Positions 32,058 to 37,413 of a DNA stretch of 37,413 nucleotides are shown here, in pieces (the first letter of the stretch is position 1; each line of letters begins with the position of its first letter). Source of the stretch: a virus; the IMG/VR virus record IMGVR_UViG_3300033388_001200, positions 1-37,413 of that record; one strand, 5' to 3'. The translations under genes were made by a program, and so were the position numbers. The notes under the pieces were generated by a model that did not search any database, was not told the DNA's origin, and saw only the letters and a program-made list of their open reading frames with translations.

Positions 32058-32334
32058 AGACGCTTTACAGGACATGAAGTTTCAAATTAGAGGTAGTCCA
32101 GAGGTATCTAAATTTATACAAGAAACTTTATTTGATTTGGGATATTCTTGGGGAGGGCAAAAGACTTTACAACATACAGATGCAAAGTATTTAATATGTA
32201 TAAATGGGAAGCTTCATTTTACAAATAGTAAAGTGCATTTCCTCAGTGATAAATGCTCTATGAAAGAACTAGATACTAAAAAGTTGTACTATTCTTTTGC
32301 GTATGGTGGAGGAACCACTAGTGGAAGATCTTAA
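32050..32334 (+). CDS. Small phage protein, paralogue family copy A, 94 aa
   Basis: The core (M-K-F-Q-I, then S-K-F-I-Q-E-T-L-F-D-L-G-Y-S-W) is shared with the genes at 32321-32587 and 34398-34682 and with many small phage proteins (pattern Q-x-x-L-F-x-L-G-Y-x-W, later Y-L-x-I). The ATG at 32050 overlaps the upstream stop; an ATG at 32074 is an alternative. The family probably folds as a small alpha/beta domain. The function is unknown. Confidence 0.65.
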   Translation: MDKDALQDMKFQIRGSPEVSKFIQETLFDLGYSWGGQKTLQHTDAKYLICINGKLHFTNSKVHFLSDKCSMKELDTKKLYYSFAYGGGTTSGRS

Positions 32335-32587
32335 ATTCAATATAGGAGACAATCCCGTATTATCTGAGATAGTACAGACAGTGTTGTTTAAGTTTGGGTA
32401 TAAGTGGGAAAGCACCACTGACCATCCTAACAGTGTACAGTTTACACAGAATCCCACGTTAGTTACTATGAACGATGTAATATATCATCAAGGAAGGCGC
32501 TCCACAGTTGGCGCACAGTTTAAAGCTAACAAAGGTAGGGAGTTTGACCTAACAGAAATAAAGGAAATATTATCATGCAACAATTAA
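32321..32587 (+). CDS. Small phage protein, paralogue family copy B, 88 aa
   Basis: The GTG at 32321 is chosen because GGAGG lies eight bases upstream; earlier in-frame starts lack an SD. The product begins E-D-L-K-F-N-I and holds V-Q-T-V-L-F-K-F-G-Y-K-W, aligning with copy A. The two lie in tandem with overlapping ends, as after gene duplication. Confidence 0.65.
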   Translation: MEDLKFNIGDNPVLSEIVQTVLFKFGYKWESTTDHPNSVQFTQNPTLVTMNDVIYHQGRRSTVGAQFKANKGREFDLTEIKEILSCNN

Positions 32588-32952
32588 TATTAATACGTGG
32601 TCTACCGGGCAGTGGTAAGACAACTCTAGCTATGTCTCTGGACGACAGGTTCAGGCATTTTGAAGCTGATATGTTCTTTGAGACAGAGGACGGATATACT
32701 TTTATTCCTAGCAAAATAAAACATGCTCACGCATGGTGCCAACGTATGGTGAAAGGTTGTCTGGAAGATGGGCTAGATGTTGTGGTGGCTAATACATTCA
32801 CAAGGCTGAAGGAGCTTGCTCCATACCTTGACATGGCTGCTGAGTGTGGTATAATACCCCTTATTGTGGAATGTAAGGGCAAGTTTGGCACTGTGCATGC
32901 TGTGCCAAACGCTACTATCATCAAGATGCAAGAGAGATGGGAGAAGATATGA
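32575..32952 (+). CDS. P-loop kinase, polynucleotide-kinase-like
   Basis: Walker A is G9-L-P-G-S-G-K15-T. The downstream pattern E-A-D-M-F-F, A-H-A-W-C, V-V-V-A-N-T-F-T and a late H-x-V-P-N matches small phage ATP-binding proteins of the zeta-toxin/polynucleotide kinase-like group. Such proteins may phosphorylate nucleic-acid ends or nucleotides; the substrate here is unknown. At 125 residues it is a single domain. Its end overlaps the next start (ATGA). Confidence 0.75.
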   Translation: MQQLILIRGLPGSGKTTLAMSLDDRFRHFEADMFFETEDGYTFIPSKIKHAHAWCQRMVKGCLEDGLDVVVANTFTRLKELAPYLDMAAECGIIPLIVECKGKFGTVHAVPNATIIKMQERWEKI

Positions 32953-33218
32953 ACAGGGAAGAAAAGACACTTCAATCCTACGAGAATGTTCCTGATTACA
33001 TAAAAGAGGATGTTGTCGAGGCTGGTATATGGGCTAGAAATTACATGATGCGTAAAGAAGGGGAGGGGCATCAGTTTTTTGTTACAGCCAACAAGGATGG
33101 AACAGTTTGTTGCTCTTTCGCAAAACCAGAATGGGCCGGGGACCACTCAAGTAGAGGGATGGCTCATGGTGCTGAAGCTATCGTAATGGCTGTATGTGAA
33201 TATATAAACGGTTTATAA
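32949..33218 (+). CDS. Unknown protein, 89 aa
   Basis: The ATG at 32949 overlaps the kinase stop and has GGGAGA upstream; an ATG at 32937 is less well spaced. The product is mixed alpha/beta, with F-F-V-T-A-N-K-D-G-T-V and a helical C-terminus. The stop lies inside palindrome member 9. No domain is recognised. Confidence 0.6.
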   Translation: MNREEKTLQSYENVPDYIKEDVVEAGIWARNYMMRKEGEGHQFFVTANKDGTVCCSFAKPEWAGDHSSRGMAHGAEAIVMAVCEYINGL

Positions 33219-33229
33219 CATTGTTATAA
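33213..33229. promoter_or_regulatory. 17-bp palindrome, family member 9 (perfect)
   Basis: TTATAACATTGTTATAA is a perfect 8-1-8 palindrome. It overlaps the upstream stop codon and lies directly before AAGGAG of the next gene. Confidence 0.7.
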
Positions 33230-33239
33230 GGAGAAGATG

Positions 33240-33425
33240 ATGGCTACAGAAATAACTTCTTGTGCGGCTAAATTATCTGGGGTGTCTGATAGGAACGGAT
33301 TACGGTTTTTTAGAGTAGATCAATTAATAAATAAATTGTACAAAGATATTGCGGAAAATGAGAACGAGAGTGTCAGAACATATTTACGTCTCTTACTACA
33401 ACAATTGGAAACCACTTATGGCTAA
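33240..33425 (+). CDS. Unknown small protein, 61 aa
   Basis: Two ATGs in a row (33237 and 33240) follow AAGGAG; the second has better spacing. The product is helical in its C-terminal half and rich in Leu and Glu. Its stop overlaps the metallophosphoesterase start. No function is assigned. Confidence 0.55.
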   Translation: MATEITSCAAKLSGVSDRNGLRFFRVDQLINKLYKDIAENENESVRTYLRLLLQQLETTYG

Positions 33426-33951
33426 CCCTACAGTATTCTTTATAGGGGATACACACTTCAGTCATAAGAACATTATTAAGTTCTCCCCTGAGACAAGACC
33501 CTTCTCCACTATTGAAGAGCACGATAGTGCTATAATTGAGTTATGGAATACCACTGTCAAAGAAAAGGATATTGTATATCATCTAGGTGATGTAGCTTTT
33601 GGTGGGCCTGACAATCTAAAATTAGTGAGACAACTGAATGGTACTAAACATTTAATTATGGGCAATCACGATCATTACCAAATGATGGATTATATAGATG
33701 CAGGGTTCGTCAAGATACGTGGAGTTATGCAATACAAGGAATTTATTCTCTCTCATGTTCCATTGCATCTTGGTAGTATGAAGCGATGGAAGTATAATAT
33801 TCATGGGCATATTCATGATGCTAGATACAATCCCCCAGATCCAAAGTATATAAATGTTAATGCAGACGTTCAAGGGCTAATCCCTAGAAGTTTACAATCT
33901 ATTCGTAACGAAATAAAGGAGAATGAGGATGCTTGTAAAGAACATGATTAG
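33418..33951 (+). CDS. Metallophosphoesterase
   Basis: The ATG at 33418 is chosen because the calcineurin-like fold begins right there; upstream codons belong to the previous gene's frame space. All five signature blocks are present: D11-T-H13, G57-D58, G-N83-H-D85, H113 and G130-H131-x-H133. The 177-residue size fits the short phage and bacterial phosphodiesterases that act on phosphoesters or nucleic-acid ends. With the nearby P-loop kinase it could form an end-processing pair. The substrate is unknown. Confidence 0.85.
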   Translation: MANPTVFFIGDTHFSHKNIIKFSPETRPFSTIEEHDSAIIELWNTTVKEKDIVYHLGDVAFGGPDNLKLVRQLNGTKHLIMGNHDHYQMMDYIDAGFVKIRGVMQYKEFILSHVPLHLGSMKRWKYNIHGHIHDARYNPPDPKYINVNADVQGLIPRSLQSIRNEIKENEDACKEHD

Positions 33952-34189
33952 TGAGCGTTCTGGTCGAGAAGTAGCCAACCAATTTATCATCTATGCTGGT
34001 GAGTATACAATGTTCCAATCCTATAGAAGTGTTATAGCAATGAAGCACAAAGGTATTGTGTATCTAGATGCTGTGTATTATAATTATTCACGCACCACTT
34101 CTAAATATCTGTATCAGTTTCTTGGAGAGTCCAACATTCAAGCAAAGATACATAGTGGTGAATATCTATTGCGTGATTTAAATGAATGA
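33929..34189 (+). CDS. Conserved phage protein with NQF and YSRTT motifs, 86 aa
   Basis: AAGGAG supports the ATG at 33929 (spacing 7) over one six bases earlier. The pattern R-E-V-A-N-Q-F-I-I, F-Q-S-Y-R-S-V-I-A and Y-N-Y-S-R-T-T-x-K-Y, ending in F-L-G-E, recurs in many unrelated phages. The role is unknown. It is mixed alpha/beta and probably a soluble early protein. Confidence 0.7.
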   Translation: MLVKNMISERSGREVANQFIIYAGEYTMFQSYRSVIAMKHKGIVYLDAVYYNYSRTTSKYLYQFLGESNIQAKIHSGEYLLRDLNE

Positions 34190-34198
34190 GGACTATCT

Positions 34199-34405
34199 AT
34201 GAAATTTAAATCTGGTGATATTATAAAACGTAGTGTTGATGGATATCTTAGAATTCTGTTGCAGGGAGACAACGATTGGTTTATAGTACGGCCTGCATCT
34301 TCTGCCTCACAGTTTGGCTCCCTACATCAGATGGAGCAGTTTGAGAACAACTGGGAGAAAGTAGGCAATATACATGAAATATTAGATGAGATAAAAGATG
34401 AGTGA
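34199..34405 (+). CDS. Small SH3/KOW-like protein, 68 aa
   Basis: The N-terminal 40 residues (F-K-S-G-D-I-I-K-R, then Y-L-R-I-L-L, then W-F-I-V-R) look like a small beta-barrel of the SH3/KOW type, followed by an acidic helix. It may bind nucleic acid or a host protein. Its end overlaps the next gene. Confidence 0.6.
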   Translation: MKFKSGDIIKRSVDGYLRILLQGDNDWFIVRPASSASQFGSLHQMEQFENNWEKVGNIHEILDEIKDE

Positions 34406-34682
34406 TATACTTCTCACTATAGATACGCATTCCAATCCTAAAATTAGTGAGTGGTGTCAAAAATATTTATTTACTTTGAGGTATTGTTGGATGTCTGATA
34501 CAGTCCCTAAAATTAGATATTTACATTCAAGATATCTAACTATAAATGTTACCAGGATGAGAATCACACATGGGGAATATGTATGCACAACAGGAGATAA
34601 ACAAAAAGATAGTTTTGAACACATAGACACACACGATTATTTTAATAACAATGTTATAAAGGAGCTACCAAATTGCGATTAA
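34398..34682 (+). CDS. Small phage protein, paralogue family copy C, 94 aa
   Basis: W-C-Q-K-Y-L-F-T-L-R-Y-C-W and the later Y-L-T-I align with copies A and B. Copy C is the most diverged: Gly is replaced by Arg in the L-G-Y motif. Palindrome member 10 is embedded near the C-terminus. Its stop overlaps the start of the metallopeptidase-VWA gene. Confidence 0.65.
   Translation: MSDILLTIDTHSNPKISEWCQKYLFTLRYCWMSDTVPKIRYLHSRYLTINVTRMRITHGEYVCTTGDKQKDSFEHIDTHDYFNNNVIKELPNCD
34643..34659. promoter_or_regulatory. 17-bp palindrome, family member 10
   Basis: TAATAACAATGTTATAA matches at 16 of 17 positions. It lies inside copy C and immediately before the SD of the metallopeptidase-VWA gene. Confidence 0.6.
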
Positions 34683-36424
34683 ACTATTACGGCACATTAA
34701 AATATGTAAAGGTTATGGCAGAAAATACAGGACTTGGTGTGGTGTTTCATGACGAGGAAATTACTCCTCACACTACAGGCAAATCTCTACACATACAAAG
34801 ACCTAATTCTTTATGGTCTGAGGGAGCGTGGGTGGAATGGTTCTACACAGTGCTGCATGAAATTGGGCATGAAACTCCTAACAGGAGGGATTGGCCTGAG
34901 GTGCATGAGAAATATAAAATAGCTCATAAGTCTTTTTTTGGAGCTATTAACAATCTATTCTCAGATTATGGACAAGAGAAAGATCAATATGGTGTGTATA
35001 CAGGTAGAGATGAATACCTGTCTAAAGGACGTGCTCAATTCATGGAGCCTGCACTAGAAAAACAAGAGCTTTCTGAGAATGATTATGAAAATGCTTGGAG
35101 AGCCTTGTGGGTTTGGGATACAATGAATAGGGAGTCTTGGATGCCAGATATGATTGGTATGGGGATGCGGGGTAAAGCTATATTAACGCCTCCACAACTT
35201 GCTTATTTAGATAAGCTACTATCATCAAAGCTGGATGTAGAAGATTTAGTAGATGAGGAGGCCACTGTGCAGTTCTCTAGGGACGTTATGGACGTATTGG
35301 GGTTTGATTCTGAGCAGGAGGAGAAAGACTCCGCAGAAGCTTATGACAAGGATGGAGAGGGAGAAGAAGTGGAATCTGGACAAGAGAGTGATGATGGAAA
35401 TAACGAAGGGAACGGCCAAGGAGAAGAGGGGAGAGAAGGCGACGAAGAAGGAAATGGGAAAAGCCCTGCTAAAGGTTCCTTTGAGGTAGATTATGATAAA
35501 CTCTTAGCTCACAAACACACTAAAGAGGAAGGAAAATCCTATTCTGATTTACATATAAAATATGAAGATAAATCTTATGGTGAAGAGTATCAACCTAGAG
35601 ATTCTAGGGTGGTAGATTTACCGAAAGGACTTATACCTTCAGAGTTGCAAGAGAGCCTGTCTGGACCGTCTAAGTATATGAGGAACCTACAAGCTTTACA
35701 GGTTGGTAATGGACTACCTAACAAAGTTAAAAGACTTCTACAAGTGCTGAGTCAAGCAAGATGGCAACATAGTCAGCGTAGTGGTAAGTTATCAACTAAG
35801 AATTTATACAAGGTCAATAAAAGTATTGCAGCAAGTCAGGTGTTTAAAAGAAAGGATGAGAACTTCCTGCTTGACACTGCTGTAACTGTATTAGGAGATT
35901 TTAGTGGTAGTATGGGAGGACAAAAGATAGTCCATTCTATGAAAGCAATGATGATGCTTAATGAGGCTATTGGTAAGTTGAATGTCCCATTAGAAATGTT
36001 GGGCTTCACTGATGATCGGAATGGCCCTGTCCATTATATTTTCAAACACTTCAACACCAAGATTAGCTCTGAGCTGTTAGAAAAGCACCTTCTAACAGGT
36101 TCTAACCATCTATCTCGTAATGCTGATGGAGAGAGTATAATGTGGGCTTTTGAAAGGTTGGTAACACAACGTAAAAAACGTAAGATATTAATTGTATTAA
36201 GTGATGGCTCCCCAGCAGCGAATGGGGGAGGTGATTGTTACGAATACACCAGAAGAGTGATAAAGGAGATTGAAGATAAAACACCAATTGAGATTTATGG
36301 GTTAGGTATTATGGATAATAATGTATTAGATTTATATAAACATAGCTCCGTTATCAAGAATGCTGGAGAGTTGGAGAGAGAATTAATTAATGTAATTCAA
36401 CATAAAATACTAGGAAAATCTTAA
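34673..36424 (+). CDS. Metallopeptidase-like plus VWA protein (CobT-like)
   Basis: The start is TTG at 34673, nine bases after GGAG. The 583-residue protein has three parts. The N-terminus carries a zincin motif H62-E-I-G-H66. The acidic linker (about 215-262) is Glu/Asp/Gly-rich. The C-terminal VWA domain has a MIDAS site D409-F-S411-G-S413 and a later S-D-G-S-P. This order resembles metallopeptidase/VWA-like proteins that pair with MoxR-type ATPases, and CobT-like phage proteins. The MoxR-like partner is encoded 470 bases downstream. The pair may remodel or insert metal into a target. Phage function is unknown. Confidence 0.8.
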   Translation: MRLNYYGTLKYVKVMAENTGLGVVFHDEEITPHTTGKSLHIQRPNSLWSEGAWVEWFYTVLHEIGHETPNRRDWPEVHEKYKIAHKSFFGAINNLFSDYGQEKDQYGVYTGRDEYLSKGRAQFMEPALEKQELSENDYENAWRALWVWDTMNRESWMPDMIGMGMRGKAILTPPQLAYLDKLLSSKLDVEDLVDEEATVQFSRDVMDVLGFDSEQEEKDSAEAYDKDGEGEEVESGQESDDGNNEGNGQGEEGREGDEEGNGKSPAKGSFEVDYDKLLAHKHTKEEGKSYSDLHIKYEDKSYGEEYQPRDSRVVDLPKGLIPSELQESLSGPSKYMRNLQALQVGNGLPNKVKRLLQVLSQARWQHSQRSGKLSTKNLYKVNKSIAASQVFKRKDENFLLDTAVTVLGDFSGSMGGQKIVHSMKAMMMLNEAIGKLNVPLEMLGFTDDRNGPVHYIFKHFNTKISSELLEKHLLTGSNHLSRNADGESIMWAFERLVTQRKKRKILIVLSDGSPAANGGGDCYEYTRRVIKEIEDKTPIEIYGLGIMDNNVLDLYKHSSVIKNAGELERELINVIQHKILGKS

Positions 36425-36675
36425 TGGACAATGCAGAAGATGTGTGGGAAGAAACTACGAAAGGTAGCACTACGTTTGGTAGCGTGGTTAGATTTGATGG
36501 GAAGGTATATTTATACTTGCAGGGGAAATTGGCAAGCCTTAGTAACGGATTAAACCTCCCACTTTCAGATTTTTCAGATGCTCCAAAATATTGGGAGGTG
36601 TTGCAAGTAGAAACCGAAGACGACGAGTCTCCCAACTCCTTAATCTATGTGATTCAAAAACATTTAAATATATAA
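36424..36675 (+). CDS. Unknown acidic protein, 83 aa
   Basis: The ATG overlaps the VWA gene stop (TAATG). The product is acidic, with a beta-like middle (V-V-R-F-D-G-K-V-Y-L-Y-L). It lies between the VWA protein and the MoxR ATPase and could be part of the same complex, but this is inference from order only. Confidence 0.6.
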   Translation: MDNAEDVWEETTKGSTTFGSVVRFDGKVYLYLQGKLASLSNGLNLPLSDFSDAPKYWEVLQVETEDDESPNSLIYVIQKHLNI

Positions 36676-36691
36676 AAGAAGGATTGAAAAA

Positions 36692-36886
36692 ATGAAATTT
36701 AAAACGGCGCATAAAAACTTCCAAATTAATGAGTCTGGAGGTAAGAAAAAGACATACAGAGCACATAGAAATGGTACAGAAGTATGGGTAACTAGTGGGG
36801 ATAAAGGCGTAACTATCATGAAGCATGTGTATAAATATGTATCACAAGCTAAAAATTGGATGAATAATCCTTCTTTAAATAACTAG
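36692..36886 (+). CDS. Unknown small basic protein, 64 aa
   Basis: The ATG follows AAGGATTG. The protein is basic, with short beta-like strands (Y-R-A-H-R-N-G-T-E-V-W-V) and a helical end. No domain is recognised. It lies within the MoxR-VWA gene group. Confidence 0.55.
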   Translation: MKFKTAHKNFQINESGGKKKTYRAHRNGTEVWVTSGDKGVTIMKHVYKYVSQAKNWMNNPSLNN

Positions 36887-36896
36887 GAGAAACAGT

Positions 36897-37413
36897 ATGA
36901 CTACTACGAGTGAAGCAATGAAACAAGCAATGGCAAAGCAGGCAAAATCAACAGTGGAGGCAAAGAAACCACCTAAGGAACAAGCCAAACCTCCTGCACC
37001 TGACTTTGACACCGCCACGGTTGCCAGTGTAGAGGGTAAGGTGTTGTTGTCGAAGGCTCTTAAGAAAGCTGGGTATAACAATGTTATAATTCCTAAAAGT
37101 GCTCTCGATCCATACATCACTGTGCATAAGAAATCTAATTGGCCTAAAGATGCTAGGAATGATATTCCTACAGCCGATTTAGATTACATATGGCCTTGGG
37201 AGCAAACTGTTGCGTTGGCGATGGCCTTAGAAGATAGTGAGAAACCTCTTGCTACAGGGATGCCGGGGACAGGTAAAACAGCTTGGTCTAAGAATTTTGC
37301 TGCTGTAATTAATCAGCCCTACCTACGATTCAATATGAATGGTGCTATTGAACCTGATAGCTTTCTTGGTAAAATTCTAGTGGAAGATGGTAGTACAGTG
37401 TGGAAAGATGGAG
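36897..37413 (+). CDS. MoxR-type AAA+ ATPase (CobS-like), partial
   Basis: The frame begins at ATG 36897 (SD AGGAGAAA) and runs off the right edge after 172 codons. The N-terminal 45 residues are basic and Ala/Pro-rich. Walker A is G-M-P-G-T-G-K-T-A, followed by a helix and an F-N-M-N-G strand, then an E-P-D-S-F-L-G segment typical of MoxR/CobS ATPases. Walker B lies beyond the edge. It probably works with the VWA protein upstream, as MoxR-VWA pairs do in bacteria. Palindrome member 11 is embedded. Confidence 0.85.
   Translation, partial: MTTTSEAMKQAMAKQAKSTVEAKKPPKEQAKPPAPDFDTATVASVEGKVLLSKALKKAGYNNVIIPKSALDPYITVHKKSNWPKDARNDIPTADLDYIWPWEQTVALAMALEDSEKPLATGMPGTGKTAWSKNFAAVINQPYLRFNMNGAIEPDSFLGKILVEDGSTVWKDG
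37073..37089. promoter_or_regulatory. 17-bp palindrome, family member 11
   Basis: GTATAACAATGTTATAA matches at 16 of 17 positions, inside the ATPase gene, where it encodes Y-N-N-V-I. Confidence 0.6.

Noticed and set aside
32727-33146. 139-codon leftward frame
   Set aside because: It is antisense to the P-loop kinase and its neighbour, which carry clear motifs.
29626-37089. Palindromes as ordinary extended -10 promoters (TGTTATAA)
   Set aside because: TGnTATAA is present, but the last -10 base is rarely T, no -35 is seen at the right distance, and most sites are too close to the SD.
31669-37089. Conserved reading frame of the palindrome inside genes as a protein-level signal
   Set aside because: The other two frames contain TAA, so only the NNVI frame can be tolerated; frame conservation follows from that alone.
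1-37413. CRISPR arrays, insertion sequences, integrase or attachment sites
   Set aside because: No regularly spaced repeats, no transposase or integrase frame and no tRNA-end duplication were seen on either strand.

Overview
The window is part of the genome of a tailed double-stranded DNA phage, most likely a podovirus. It carries a large terminase, portal, scaffold, capsid, an adaptor/nozzle pair typical of short tails, and a run of internal virion proteins. There is no tape measure and no sheath. The sequence is AT-rich. The host cannot be named. Two sites point to a bacterium that has sigma70-type RNA polymerase and a chromosomal ParABS system: a perfect -35/-10 promoter at 27633-27661 and an exact bacterial parS site at 27954-27969. 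E. coli and close relatives lack chromosomal ParABS, so the host probably lies outside that group.

Layout. From 1 to 27445 every gene is read leftward. In transcription order these are small early-leader proteins, two tRNAs (Gly-UCC, Met-CAU) beside a structured untranslated segment, small terminase (with an HNH endonuclease inserted behind it), large terminase, portal, scaffold, capsid, a small head protein, a putative polysaccharide-degrading tail protein, a beta-helix tail protein, adaptor, nozzle, fibre, a holin-like protein, an M15 endolysin, further virion proteins, a holin-like two-pass protein, and a partial GT29-like protein at the left edge. From 28827 to 37413 every gene is read rightward. 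These are many small, tightly overlapping genes of unknown function, a P-loop kinase, a metallophosphoesterase, a metallopeptidase-VWA protein and the start of a MoxR-type ATPase.

Between the two arms lies about 1.4 kb without credible genes (27446-28826), and it holds the most unusual content. It contains a hairpin-rich leader behind the strong leftward promoter, two 12-bp direct repeats, a G/C-block hairpin cluster, a palindrome abutting an exact parS, and a roughly 540-nt segment that folds into nested long-range stems with GNRA, CUUG and UAAC tetraloops. The last looks like a large ornate phage RNA of the GOLLD/ROOL kind, though its class cannot be settled by eye.

A 17-bp near-perfect palindrome, TTATAACAWTGTTATAA, occurs eleven times. 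Ten copies lie in the last 9.5 kb, one lies at the extreme left edge, and none lies in the 27.8 kb between. Several sit directly between a terminator and the next ribosome-binding site; others are embedded in genes, where they impose the peptide NNVI. This looks like a genome-scale regulatory or DNA-organising site family of the right arm. Together with parS and the large RNA it is the best candidate here for an undescribed system.
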